Shown piece after piece: positions 26,476 to 34,770 of a stretch of DNA of 64,000 nt. A model generated the notes under the pieces. The model saw only the letters and a program-made list of their open reading frames with translations. It had not been told where the DNA came from and searched no databases. Origin of the DNA: Octadecabacter ascidiaceicola (GTDB lineage Bacteria; Pseudomonadota; Alphaproteobacteria; Rhodobacterales; Rhodobacteraceae); the NCBI RefSeq assembly GCF_900185015.1, contig NZ_FXYD01000002.1, positions 372,001-436,000 on the forward strand. Direction: 5' to 3'. Both the position numbers and the translations under genes were made by a program. Within the stretch, counting starts at the first letter, position 1; every line of letters starts with the position of its first letter.

Positions 26476-28422
26476 TTACAAAAGGTCGGGTGGAGTCGCT
26501 GATTCAGACAGCTCTTGGATGATCGAATCCAGAGATGTTACAGAAGTTTGCTTTTCACCAAGGCGACGCACGGACACCGTGCGTTCTTCAACCTCGCGCG
26601 CACCGCATGCGAGGATGATCGGCACTTTACCCAGTGAGTGCTCGCGGACCTTATAGTTGATCTTCTCGTTGCGAATGTCAGCTTCGGCACGCACACCTAC
26701 GGCCTTCAGGGCTGCAACAACTTCGTGGACGTAGTCGTCCGCATCGCTGATGATAGAGGCCACAACGACCTGACGCGGTGCGATCCAGAACGGCAGTTTA
26801 CCTGCGTGTTCCTCGATCAGGATGCCGATGAAACGTTCAAACGATCCCAAAGTCGCACGGTGCAACATGTAGGGCAGGTGCTTTTCACCATCCGACCCAA
26901 TATAGGACGCACCAAGACGTTCTGGCATGTTGCTGTCGACCTGTAGGGTGCCGCACTGCCAATCACGGCCAATTGCGTCGGTCAGAACAAATTCCAGTTT
27001 CGGGCCGTAGAACGCACCTTCACCTTCTTGGATTTCATATTCATGCCCTGCAGCCGCGCAGGCCTCGCCCAAGGCGGCTTCGAGCAGGTCCCAGGTTTCC
27101 TCAGACCCGATGCGTTTCTCGGGGCGGGTGGACAGTTTGATCTTCCAGTTGCTGAAGCCCAGCTCGGTGTAGATCTGGGACAGGAAGTCGATGAACTTTT
27201 CGGTCTCGGATGCGATCTGGTCTTCGGTACAGAAGATGTGACCGTCATCTTGGGTGAACCCGCGCACACGCATGATGCCGTGCAACGCGCCGGACGGTTC
27301 ATAACGGTTACACGATCCGAACTCCGCCATGCGCAGGGGCAGTTCGCGGTAAGATTTCATACCTTGGTTGAACACCTGAATGTGGCACGGGCAGTTCATC
27401 GGCTTTAGCGCGTTGATCGTCTTTTCGCGGGCATGTTCTTCGTCAACTTCGACGATGAACATGTTTTCCTGATAGGCTTCCCAGTGGCCGGAGGCCTCCC
27501 AGAGTTTGCGGTTCACGACCTGCGGTGTGTTCACCTCAACGTAGCCGCCCGCGCGTTGCTTACGGCGCATGTAGTCTTGCAGCTGGGTGTAGATCAGCCA
27601 GCCGTTCGGGTGCCAGAACACCTGACCAGGGGCTTCTTCTTGCATGTGGAACAGGTTCATCTCACGGCCCAGTTTGCGGTGGTCGCGTTTGGCGGCCTCC
27701 TCAAGCATGTTCATATGCGCCTTAAGCTGTTCTTTGTTCTGGAACGCGACGCCGTAGATCCGCTGCAACATCGCGCGATCGCTATCGCCACGCCAATAGG
27801 CGCCTGCGATGGACATCAGTTTCCATGAATCGCCCGGCACTTGACCAGTGTTCTGCAAATGCGGCCCACGGCACAGGTCCTGCCATTCGCCGTGCCAGTA
27901 CATGCGCAGGTCTTCGTTGCCTGGAATGCTTTCAATCAGCTCGACCTTATAGGGCTCGCCTTTGTCCTTATAGTACTGGATCGCAACATCACGTTCCCAG
28001 ACTTCGGTGCGGACTTCATCGCGCTTGTTGATGATCTCTTTCATCTTCTTTTCGATGGTCGCTAGATCGTCAGGTGTGAATGGGTCCTTGCGATCAAAGT
28101 CATAGTACCAGCCGTCTTTGATAACGGGTCCGATTGTGACCTGTGTTTCGGGCCACAGTTCCTGCACCGCACGCGCCATGATGTGCGCGAGGTCATGGCG
28201 GATTAATTCCAGCGCAGGTTCTGCGTCTTTCATGGTGTTGATGGCGATGCTTGCATCCGCATCGATCGGCCACTGCATGTCCCAGTGTTCGCCGTTCACG
28301 GTCGCGGAAATGGCTTTTTTCGCCAGTGACGACGCAATAGATGCGGCGACTTCGGCAGGCGTAACACCTGCATCGTACTCGCGGGAATTGCCGTCAGGAA
28401 ATGTAAGGGAGATCTGGGCCAT
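26476..28422 (-). CDS. thrS: Threonine--tRNA ligase
   Basis: Full-length 648-residue class II synthetase. An N-terminal TGS domain (residues 1-60) is followed by the editing domain with [16 protein letters not shown] (zinc/editing His), and [12 protein letters not shown]; the catalytic core has motif 2 and 3 regions ([39 protein letters not shown] with [13 protein letters not shown]) and the anticodon-binding domain ends near residue 640. Zinc ligands Cys and His in [10 protein letters not shown] are present. No leader attenuator is visible in the 90-base upstream gap. It ends in a strong terminator. Confidence 0.98.
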   Translation of the reverse strand: MAQISLTFPDGNSREYDAGVTPAEVAASIASSLAKKAISATVNGEHWDMQWPIDADASIAINTMKDAEPALELIRHDLAHIMARAVQELWPETQVTIGPVIKDGWYYDFDRKDPFTPDDLATIEKKMKEIINKRDEVRTEVWERDVAIQYYKDKGEPYKVELIESIPGNEDLRMYWHGEWQDLCRGPHLQNTGQVPGDSWKLMSIAGAYWRGDSDRAMLQRIYGVAFQNKEQLKAHMNMLEEAAKRDHRKLGREMNLFHMQEEAPGQVFWHPNGWLIYTQLQDYMRRKQRAGGYVEVNTPQVVNRKLWEASGHWEAYQENMFIVEVDEEHAREKTINALKPMNCPCHIQVFNQGMKSYRELPLRMAEFGSCNRYEPSGALHGIMRVRGFTQDDGHIFCTEDQIASETEKFIDFLSQIYTELGFSNWKIKLSTRPEKRIGSEETWDLLEAALGEACAAAGHEYEIQEGEGAFYGPKLEFVLTDAIGRDWQCGTLQVDSNMPERLGASYIGSDGEKHLPYMLHRATLGSFERFIGILIEEHAGKLPFWIAPRQVVVASIISDADDYVHEVVAALKAVGVRAEADIRNEKINYKVREHSLGKVPIILACGAREVEERTVSVRRLGEKQTSVTSLDSIIQELSESATPPDLL

Positions 28423-28512
28423 GTGTTCGGCTCCTCGTCAGTTTGGCGCCTACAAAGCGCCCGGTTGCGGGTTATGTCTTCCTGTTCCAAATGGCGTTTC
28501 CAAATGGAGGTG

Positions 28513-29013
28513 TCAAGCCGTACGCGTGGCAGGAAGGGCCAAAAGGCCGATCCCCGTAAACACGACCGCAATTCCGGAAAAGACAGTGCGCGTTAGGTTC
28601 CACACCTGCCATTTAGGGGAGTAGTTGGACCAGATTTCAGCAGCGGCCGTTGGGTCTTGCGGGACATCGATAAGGCCAAGGGCGTTGTTCATTGGGATGT
28701 TCACCGAAGCTGTCAGAACAATCCCGCCTAACAGATAGATGAGTGCCGCAGCGCCAAAGGCCATTTTGGATACATTTGCACCGTCGCGATGCGCCGCGAA
28801 CGCAGTTAGACCAAGCAGAACTGGCGTCAAAAAGAAGGCCGGAAAGAATGCAACATTGCGCACCGTGTTGTTGATACCTTGCATCGCTTCAATAGCGACA
28901 GAAGGGGGGGACGCGTCCAGTCCCCACATTGCCGAAACGGTATAGGCGTAAAAGAAGCCAAAGATGGCTGCGACAAGCAAGAGGGACGTCAAAGCGAGGG
29001 AGCGAACGAGCAT
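28513..29013 (-). CDS. DUF1772 (anthrone oxygenase-like) membrane protein
   Basis: A 166-residue protein with four membrane helices. GINNTVRNVAFF, LTASVNIPMNNALG and WSNYSPKWQVWNLTRTVFSG are the family hallmarks of DUF1772; related proteins include fungal anthrone oxygenases, but bacterial members are uncharacterised. It is divergent from a TetR gene with an 80-base spacer containing repeated CCGTAA half-sites, so the TetR protein probably represses it. Confidence 0.85.
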   Translation of the reverse strand: MLVRSLALTSLLLVAAIFGFFYAYTVSAMWGLDASPPSVAIEAMQGINNTVRNVAFFPAFFLTPVLLGLTAFAAHRDGANVSKMAFGAAALIYLLGGIVLTASVNIPMNNALGLIDVPQDPTAAAEIWSNYSPKWQVWNLTRTVFSGIAVVFTGIGLLALPATRTA

Positions 29014-29025
29014 TGGTTTTCCTAA

Positions 29026-29073
29026 CCGTAATTGAAAATACGCTATTTACCAAGTCCGTAACTATGATTACGG
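29026..29073. promoter_or_regulatory. Probable TetR operator between the DUF1772 and TetR genes
   Basis: A perfect inverted repeat CCGTAA-N6-TTACGG (29056-29073) and another CCGTAA half-site at 29026-29031, exactly 30 bases upstream of the first, about three helical turns. They lie in the only spacer between the divergent starts. Confidence 0.6.
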
Positions 29074-29093
29074 ATGCTGTCAAGGAGAACATG

Positions 29094-29684
29094 ATGAAAC
29101 CCGAAATCCGTGAAAAACGTGAAGCCCAGATAGTAGGGGTCGCTTACGAAATCCTAGAACGGAAGGGCTTTGATGGGATCTCAATGTTGGCGGTGGCCAA
29201 GGCCGCCAAAGCATCAAACGAAACGCTTTATCGTTGGTATGGCGACAAACACGGGTTGTTCATCGCGCTTGTCGCGCGCAATGTCGCTGAGGTCGAACAA
29301 CACCTCGCAAACGTCAAAGCAAAGGGCGGCTTAGAAGCCCTTCTGGCCGAATTCGGGCCAGTTTTACTTGGAATGTTGCTTGGGCCGCGCGCGATTGCGT
29401 TAAATCGTGCAGCGGCTGCTGACGGGACAGGAGAATTGGGCAAGGCCTTGGCAACTGGCGGGCGTGACGTTGTTCGACCACGTCTGGTTGAAATTTTGGG
29501 TACCTATCACGCTGAAAAAACTATGCCTGAGCTTTTCGCGATGGCAGAATTGTATTTCACGCTGCTCATCGGTGATCTTCAAATTAGGCGGGTGACAGGC
29601 GTACTTCCTCTCTTGAATAAAGAGGAAATTCAGTCGCAATCCAACACGGCGCTTGAGAATTTCTTGCGCATTATTCGTAGCTAA
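29094..29684 (+). CDS. TetR/AcrR family transcriptional regulator
   Basis: A 196-residue regulator. The N-terminal HTH (residues ~8-54) has IVGVAYEILERKGFDGISML, AVAKAAKASNETLYRWYGDK; the C-terminal ~140 residues form the helical ligand-binding domain. AAGGAG at 29081-29086 supports one of two adjacent ATGs, 29091 or 29094; the second has better spacing. It is divergent from the DUF1772 gene with an intervening palindromic operator and is followed 25 bases later by a Tag-like glycosylase, possibly in the same transcript. Inducer unknown. Confidence 0.87.
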   Translation: MKPEIREKREAQIVGVAYEILERKGFDGISMLAVAKAAKASNETLYRWYGDKHGLFIALVARNVAEVEQHLANVKAKGGLEALLAEFGPVLLGMLLGPRAIALNRAAAADGTGELGKALATGGRDVVRPRLVEILGTYHAEKTMPELFAMAELYFTLLIGDLQIRRVTGVLPLLNKEEIQSQSNTALENFLRIIRS

Positions 29685-29709
29685 AGATAGGTCATATAGG
29701 GGTGCAGGT

Positions 29710-30369
29710 GTGAGACATTTCGATGAGATTTTAGATATCGCAGCTGACCGTAAAGGCGGGCGCGGTGCGGTTCTGGATGGTATCGAACCGCCCAAGTCAC
29801 GCGATGAGATTGCGGCTATTTCAGGGGATCGCTTCCTTGCGTCCTTTGCGGAAGGCATTTTTCAAACGGGGCTGGCGTGGGCCGTCGTGAAAAACAAGTG
29901 GCCCGATATCCTTGAGGCCTTTCACGGCTTTGATGTGGGGCGTGTTGCGATGATGTCAGATGATTGGTTTTACGATCTGGTCGAAGACAAACGCGTCATT
30001 CGCAGCGCCCCCAAAATCCGTGCGATTCAGGAGAATGCAGTGATGATCCAAGAGGCTGGTGACTTTAGCGCGTTCATCGCGGATTGGCCGTCAGATGATT
30101 TTGCAGGGCTAATGCTTTGGATGAAGAAAAATGGCTCGCGCCTTGGCGGGTCCACTGGGGCCTATGCGTTGCGGCGACTTGGCGTGGATAGTTTTTTGCT
30201 GTCGCGTGACGTGATCGCACGACTGATTGCCGAAGGCGTAATCGACAAACCGCCGACATCGCAAAAGGCAATGTCGGCGGTTCAGGGTGCGTTCAACACA
30301 TGGGCGGATCAATCAGGGCGTAGCTTGACGGAAATCAGCCGTGTTTTGGGGCAAAGCATTGATGCCTAA
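29710..30369 (+). CDS. DNA-3-methyladenine glycosylase I-like protein
   Basis: A 219-residue protein of the Tag superfamily, which excises 3-methyladenine from DNA. FLASFAEGIFQTGLAWAVV, WPDILEAFHGFD, VRSAPKIRAIQENA-like helix and WMKKNGSRLGGSTGAYALRR fit the HhH-related Tag fold. Unlike the classical enzyme, no N-terminal Cys for the structural zinc is seen, and no downstream Cys/His pair, so this belongs to a zinc-less subgroup. GTG 29710 is the chosen start; other candidates overlap the TetR stop. It follows TetR and converges on the MAPEG gene. Confidence 0.75.
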   Translation: MRHFDEILDIAADRKGGRGAVLDGIEPPKSRDEIAAISGDRFLASFAEGIFQTGLAWAVVKNKWPDILEAFHGFDVGRVAMMSDDWFYDLVEDKRVIRSAPKIRAIQENAVMIQEAGDFSAFIADWPSDDFAGLMLWMKKNGSRLGGSTGAYALRRLGVDSFLLSRDVIARLIAEGVIDKPPTSQKAMSAVQGAFNTWADQSGRSLTEISRVLGQSIDA

Positions 30370-30372
30370 GCG

Positions 30373-30795
30373 TTAGGCAACGAAAACCGAGTAGGCCATG
30401 ATCAATACGCAGACATAGCCCGCAGTGAAAATGATCGGGCGAAGTGGCATCAGGGCTAAACCTGAAATCATCCCGATAGCATGGGCGATACGCAGCCAGA
30501 AGAACGCGATGGCCGTCCAATAGGTCAGCGCGGTGAAGCCGTCCATTCGGTCAATGATCAAGACCAGAACCGCAAAGGGGAAGGCCTGTTCCAATAGGTT
30601 CAAGTGCGCACGATGGGCGCGCCCGATCCATGCAGGCATCAAATGTGGGTTGGTGATGCGTGAAAATCCGTCGGGAGCGCCTTCCGGCCAGTCTTCAGGT
30701 TTGATGTTGGCTTGGCCAACGATTTGCGGAATCCAAAGCGACGCTGCAAGGATCATGAGGCATGTCAGAATGCCGAGTTCTGTAGGAAATTCCAT
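30373..30795 (-). CDS. MAPEG family membrane protein
   Basis: A 140-residue protein with four membrane helices, in the membrane-associated eicosanoid/glutathione metabolism superfamily. WIGRAHRAHLNLLEQAFPFAV carries the conserved R-x-x-x-A-x-x-N-x-x-E motif for glutathione binding; FWLRIAHAIGMI is in helix 4. Bacterial MAPEG proteins usually have no known substrate. It lies nine bases downstream of the ArsR-SRPBCC gene on the same strand and is probably co-transcribed. Confidence 0.87.
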   Translation of the reverse strand: MEFPTELGILTCLMILAASLWIPQIVGQANIKPEDWPEGAPDGFSRITNPHLMPAWIGRAHRAHLNLLEQAFPFAVLVLIIDRMDGFTALTYWTAIAFFWLRIAHAIGMISGLALMPLRPIIFTAGYVCVLIMAYSVFVA

Positions 30796-30804
30796 TGCGT
30801 GTCC

Positions 30805-31548
30805 TTACATTGCCATTTTGAGGGCTTCGCCCGTTTCGAGGTAGGATTTGAGGGATGCTGTTAGACGCGCCCAACCTTCGGCAAAGCCTTCTTGGCCTGG
30901 TGCCATGTCGTAATGTTCAATTGTTAGCTGGCAGACATCTCCTTGCGGTTCGATTAAATAAACCATGTGGCTCGTGGGGGCTTCAGGGCCCATGAACTTC
31001 GGTTCAAATGTCATCGCGATTTTGGATTTCGGATCAAGCGCGGTTGTGACCTGTTTCAACATTGCGCTGCCGTCAGGGCGTATAAACGTTGTGGTGTCGC
31101 CAACGACTGCGTTGCCTTGCACCGTGTTACAGGCGAAGTGATAACGCGCCATGTCGTCCGCTTGGGTTAGGGCGTCCCAAAGGGCGTCTTGGGTGCAGCG
31201 GATGAAGGTCTGCATCATGAAATCGGGCTTACTCATACGGGTGTCCTTTTCGAGTTTGGTTTTAAGGTCGCTCAGGGCTTTGGCTTGGGGTTGAAGAAAG
31301 GGCGCGACCCAGCGGTCCATGACTTCCTGCAAGGGGAGGGCGTTCAGATAGTGGTATTTGAAGCGACCCCGTTTGCGGGTGATGATTAGCCCCGCGTCCT
31401 CCAGCAAATTAAGATGCTTCATGACGCCAAAGCGGGTCATCTCGAGGCTCGCTTCAAGGTCTGTAAGGGTTTGACCATCGCGCAGTCGCAAAGCATCAAG
31501 GAGCTTTTGACGTGTCGGGTCTGCGAGGGCTTTGAAGATGTGTTCCAT
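30805..31548 (-). CDS. ArsR-type winged helix fused to SRPBCC/AHSA1 domain
   Basis: A 247-residue fusion. Residues 1-90 are an ArsR-like winged helix (MEHIFKALADPTRQKLLDAL, RFGVMKHLNLLEDAGLI); residues ~105-245 are an SRPBCC/AHSA1 ligand-binding domain (CTQDALWDALTQADDMARYH, FAEGWARLTASLKSYLETG). The fusion makes a one-component sensor: a hydrophobic ligand in the SRPBCC cavity would set DNA binding (inference). ATG 31548 is favoured; an upstream ATG at 31584 adds 12 residues. A 10-base palindrome GTCACGTGAC (31573-31582) lies just upstream. Followed by MAPEG. Confidence 0.85.
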   Translation of the reverse strand: MEHIFKALADPTRQKLLDALRLRDGQTLTDLEASLEMTRFGVMKHLNLLEDAGLIITRKRGRFKYHYLNALPLQEVMDRWVAPFLQPQAKALSDLKTKLEKDTRMSKPDFMMQTFIRCTQDALWDALTQADDMARYHFACNTVQGNAVVGDTTTFIRPDGSAMLKQVTTALDPKSKIAMTFEPKFMGPEAPTSHMVYLIEPQGDVCQLTIEHYDMAPGQEGFAEGWARLTASLKSYLETGEALKMAM

Positions 31549-31572
31549 GAGATTACTATAGGTGATAAAATA

Positions 31573-31582
31573 GTCACGTGAC
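31573..31582. promoter_or_regulatory. GTCACGTGAC palindrome upstream of the ArsR-SRPBCC gene
   Basis: A perfect 10-base palindrome 25 bases upstream of the predicted start, with a related AACGTGAT at 31591-31598. It could be an autoregulatory site. Short palindromes occur by chance, so support is weak. Confidence 0.4.
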
Positions 31583-31654
31583 AAGTTGGTAACGTGATTT
31601 ACCTGCAGGCGCAGCTGGGATAGGATGCGAAAGAATAGACGTTAAGGAATTGAA

Positions 31655-32413
31655 ATGGTTGATACATTGGTAACCCCACAGGGTCGCAAAATTGCCTATC
31701 ATTTGACGGCCGGTCAGGGTCCAACCGTTGTGTTTTTAGGTGGATTCAAGTCGGACATGGCAGGAACGAAGGCAGTTTTCCTTGAAGATTGGGCCAAGAA
31801 AACGGGCCGAGCGTTTATGCGATTCGACTACTCGGGACACGGGGAAAGTGGGGAGGCGTTCGAGGACGGCTGTATCGGGGATTGGTATGAGGACGCCTGC
31901 GCTGCGCTAGGTTTGATCGACGGTCCTGTCGTCTTGGTCGGCTCCAGCATGGGGGGATGGATTTCACTGCTTGTCGCGCGCGCCATGCCAGAGCGGATCG
32001 CAGGGTTGGTGGGTATCGCGGCTGCACCTGATTTCACTGAGGACGGGTTCTGGGCTGGATTTGATGAAGTACAACGGGCCGAATTGGAACGGCAGGGGCA
32101 GGTGGCGCTGCCGTCAGAATACGGCGACCCCTACATCATCACCAAGCGGCTGATTGAAGAAGGGCGGGACCGTTTGGTGTTGCGCTCGCCGCTTGATTTG
32201 CCATTTTCTGTGCGCTTCTTGCTCGGGACGGCGGATACTTCGGTGAGTACGGAAACTGCGTTGCGCCTGCTTGATCATGCGGACAGTCCGGATATGCGGC
32301 TGACGCTGGTGGATGGCGCGGATCATTCGTTTTCCAGCGAGGTTTGTTTGCCGATGATTGTTGGTGCGATCAACGAGGTGACTGCGCCTGCGGCGGGCGT
32401 GGCGGGGGGCTAG
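31655..32413 (+). CDS. Alpha/beta hydrolase (ABHD10-like)
   Basis: A 252-residue soluble alpha/beta-hydrolase. VVFLGGFKSDMAGTKA forms the oxyanion-side loop, FDYSGHGESGE follows, the nucleophile elbow is GSSMGG with Ser98, and GADHSF supplies the catalytic His; LLGTADTSVS carries the acid position. The order and spacing match esterases and thioesterases of the ABHD10 type, so a serine esterase or thioesterase is likely; the substrate is unknown. The stop codon lies inside the palindrome of repeat copy B. Confidence 0.85.
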   Translation: MVDTLVTPQGRKIAYHLTAGQGPTVVFLGGFKSDMAGTKAVFLEDWAKKTGRAFMRFDYSGHGESGEAFEDGCIGDWYEDACAALGLIDGPVVLVGSSMGGWISLLVARAMPERIAGLVGIAAAPDFTEDGFWAGFDEVQRAELERQGQVALPSEYGDPYIITKRLIEEGRDRLVLRSPLDLPFSVRFLLGTADTSVSTETALRLLDHADSPDMRLTLVDGADHSFSSEVCLPMIVGAINEVTAPAAGVAGG

Positions 32414-32460
32414 CCCCCATCGCTGCGCGATCCCCCCAGGATATTTGTGAAACAAAAGCA
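32404..32460 (+). repeat. Composite gene-end repeat, copy B
   Basis: Palindrome GGGGGCTAGCCCCC (32405-32418), whose TAG is the stop codon of the upstream hydrolase; stem ATCGC-TGC-GCGAT (32419-32431); tail with CCCCCCAGGATATTT then GTGAAACAAAAGCA (32432-32460). The middle stem differs in sequence from copies A and C but keeps the base pairs. Confidence 0.8.
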
Positions 32461-32530
32461 AACGAATGCGTGGCTTTGGGGGCGGGGTTTTGTAGTTTTT
32501 ATCCACGAGGGTTCGCATGAAAGGTGTCCG

Positions 32531-33388
32531 ATGTTGCCAGAACTGAATGAGATTGACGCATGGTTGGCGGATCATGAAACCGCTGTTGGTGACGTGCGGG
32601 ATGGTTGTGAAAAGCAAATTGTCTGGGCGGACCAACCTGCAAAGAAGCCTTTGTGTATTCTCTATGTTCACGGATTTTCTGCCACCGCTGCAGAAGTACG
32701 CCCATTGCCGGATATCGTGGCCAAAGCGCTGGGCGCGAACCTGTATTTCGCGCGGTTAACAGGGCACGGGCAGGACGGAGAGGCGATGGGGCGTGCGCGC
32801 CTTTCGGATTGGGAGGACGATGTAGATGAGGCATTGCAGATTGGTGCGGCAATCGGCGATGAGGTGGTCGTCATTGGGTGTTCCACGGGGTGCACGTTGC
32901 TGACGACCGCACTGGCGAGGGGTGCTCGTGCAAAGGGGATTATTCATCTTTCGCCCAATTACGGCCTGCGCCACCGGCTCGCGCAGTTGCTGTTGGACCT
33001 GCCGGGCGTCCGTAGATGGGGACCGCTGATCGCGGGGAAAGAGACGTCATTCGAAGCGATTTCAGACGAGCACGCAGCGCTTTGGACCATCAAATATGAC
33101 ACCCAAGCAGTGTTCACGATGGGGGACGCGGTGCGGTCGTGCCTTGCCAGTGAAATCGAGGCCATTCAGACGCCCGCCTATTTTGCCTTTAACGAAGATG
33201 ATCGGGTCGTTAGTCCAAAACGCACCCGCGCTGTCATGGCGCGCTGGGCTGGGCCCGTGACGCAGGACATTCTGGTGCAGGGGCCAAGTGATGACAAAGA
33301 CGGGCATGTAATGGCCGGTGACGTGTTTAGCCCCAACCAAACCGCGCCATTGGCGGAAAGGATCATCGCTTGGGCCAAAGCGTTGTAA
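32531..33388 (+). CDS. Alpha/beta hydrolase (lysophospholipase-like)
   Basis: A 285-residue alpha/beta-hydrolase. LCILYVHGFSATAAEVRPLP gives the oxyanion HGFS, RLTGHGQDGEAMG follows, the nucleophile is Ser118 in GCSTG and the acid and His are in FNEDDRVVS and DGHVMAGD. The unusual GCSTG elbow rather than GHSMG and the extended central region are typical of carboxylesterase and lysophospholipase-like enzymes. ATG 32531 is the start; a longer in-frame reading from 32447 crosses repeat B. Substrate unknown. Second of three hydrolases in a row. Confidence 0.85.
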   Translation: MLPELNEIDAWLADHETAVGDVRDGCEKQIVWADQPAKKPLCILYVHGFSATAAEVRPLPDIVAKALGANLYFARLTGHGQDGEAMGRARLSDWEDDVDEALQIGAAIGDEVVVIGCSTGCTLLTTALARGARAKGIIHLSPNYGLRHRLAQLLLDLPGVRRWGPLIAGKETSFEAISDEHAALWTIKYDTQAVFTMGDAVRSCLASEIEAIQTPAYFAFNEDDRVVSPKRTRAVMARWAGPVTQDILVQGPSDDKDGHVMAGDVFSPNQTAPLAERIIAWAKAL

Positions 33389-33458
33389 TAGGGGTTGCGT
33401 CTGCGGGCTGTGCATGGGCAATTTAGGCCAACAGTCAGAATATTAAACAGAGGCAGAC

Positions 33459-34169
33459 ATGGCAGAACCACTCGTCCTATTGCCGGGCATGATGTGCGAT
33501 GCGCGCGTCTGGGCCACGCAGTTGACGGTTCTAAGCTATGAACGTCCTGTGACGGTTGCACCGATCTGCGTTGGCGATCGTATAGAAGAAATCGCATCTG
33601 AATTGTTGTCATGTTTGCCACCTAAATTTGCGTTATGTGGACATGGGATGGGTGGCGCGGTTGCACTTGAGGTCACGCGCCGTGCGCCAGAGCGGGTGAT
33701 CCGGTTGGCTTTGATAGGGACCAACCCGTTGTCTGATACACCGCAAGAGGCCGCTGATCGTGAGCCACGGATGATTGGGGCGAAGTCTGGCCGGTTTGAA
33801 CGCTTGCTTGAAAGCGATGTGTTGCCACGTCACGTCGGAGGCGGACCGCTTCGTTCTAATGCGACTGCACAACTCTATGAGATGGCGATATCGGTAGGTG
33901 CGGATGTGTTCGCACGCCAAGAACGCGCGATGCAGCGCCGCCGTGACCAGCAGAGCACCCTGCGACGCATCACGCAGCCAACATTGGTTTTGGCAGGGGA
34001 AGAGGACCAGATCGTGCCTCTGAAACGACAGGAGTTTCTGGCGGAACTGATTCCCTACGCAAAGTTGGGTGTGCTCCCGGGGGTTGGACATACGGTGATG
34101 CTTGAAGACCCCGAAGGCACGACTGAGGCGATCTATGCATGGATGCGCCAGCCGCTCGTGTTGCGCTAA
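33459..34169 (+). CDS. Alpha/beta hydrolase fold protein with altered nucleophile elbow
   Basis: A 236-residue protein with the compact alpha/beta-hydrolase fold (LVLLPGMMCDARVW, LALIGTNPLSDTP, VLAGEEDQIVP and LPGVGHTVMLEDP). The acid (Asp of EEDQIVP) and His (GVGHT) are in place, but the elbow reads CGHGMGGA, so Gly63 occupies the nucleophile position normally held by Ser, Asp or Cys. The DNA codon is GGG. It is either a pseudoenzyme or uses another residue. Third of three hydrolases; the gene does not overlap its neighbours. Confidence 0.8.
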   Translation: MAEPLVLLPGMMCDARVWATQLTVLSYERPVTVAPICVGDRIEEIASELLSCLPPKFALCGHGMGGAVALEVTRRAPERVIRLALIGTNPLSDTPQEAADREPRMIGAKSGRFERLLESDVLPRHVGGGPLRSNATAQLYEMAISVGADVFARQERAMQRRRDQQSTLRRITQPTLVLAGEEDQIVPLKRQEFLAELIPYAKLGVLPGVGHTVMLEDPEGTTEAIYAWMRQPLVLR

Positions 34170-34203
34170 GGCGCCTGTTGGAAACTTGCGGACAAGGTCG
34201 GGT

Positions 34204-34770
34204 TTAAAGGCGAGCTTTGGCGCGGTCTTCGTGGCTCAGTGTTTGAACCGAAGCAGCGGGCATTCCGTCCGCGTTGAAGAAAGGGGTCTCTCGCCATTTT
34301 CCTGTTACGCGTGCGTGCGTCGTGCGTTTCAACATACCCCAGATAAAGTCACCGAGTCCGGTATGCCCGGTTTTCCCATTGGGTTTTGAGATGAACGCGT
34401 GGCCCTTTATCGGCCCGAAGGGTGACGTGTCCTGCGTGCGGGATACAAGCAGGCTGGCGAATGCGATCTTTGGTGTGCTCATCGTGTTGAACAAAGGCGT
34501 GTTGCAGCACGACGCATACCAGCGCAGCAGCTTTTCCGATTTCCACGTAAAGACGGCGAGGCTGTCTTCTCCCTTGGCAAACGTCACGCGATTAGGAGCG
34601 GTTTGGAAATAACAGACACCGTCGGGGCCAGGGTCGTCGTGGCCAAGCCAAACGATAGCGCGGCGACAATCGTCACAATGGCATTGGGCGTGGCTTCCGG
34701 CCTTAGGTGAAATATCTGACAGAGTTCCTGTCACGCCACCGCAGTCGCATGAGAAGGGAACGTCTGCCAT
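34204..34770 (-). CDS. DUF6151 / GFA-like zinc protein
   Basis: A 188-residue protein with the cysteine pattern of GFA-like zinc-binding folds: CDCGGVTGTL near the start, CHCDDCRRA near residue 31 and YASCCNTPLFN near residue 86. The C-terminal region with FIWGMLKRTTHARVTGKWRE fits DUF6151 proteins. GFA relatives act on glutathione adducts of formaldehyde; this member's reaction is unknown. It sits one base downstream of phaZ on the same strand, so co-transcription with PHB degradation is possible. Confidence 0.8.
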   Translation of the reverse strand: MADVPFSCDCGGVTGTLSDISPKAGSHAQCHCDDCRRAIVWLGHDDPGPDGVCYFQTAPNRVTFAKGEDSLAVFTWKSEKLLRWYASCCNTPLFNTMSTPKIAFASLLVSRTQDTSPFGPIKGHAFISKPNGKTGHTGLGDFIWGMLKRTTHARVTGKWRETPFFNADGMPAASVQTLSHEDRAKARL

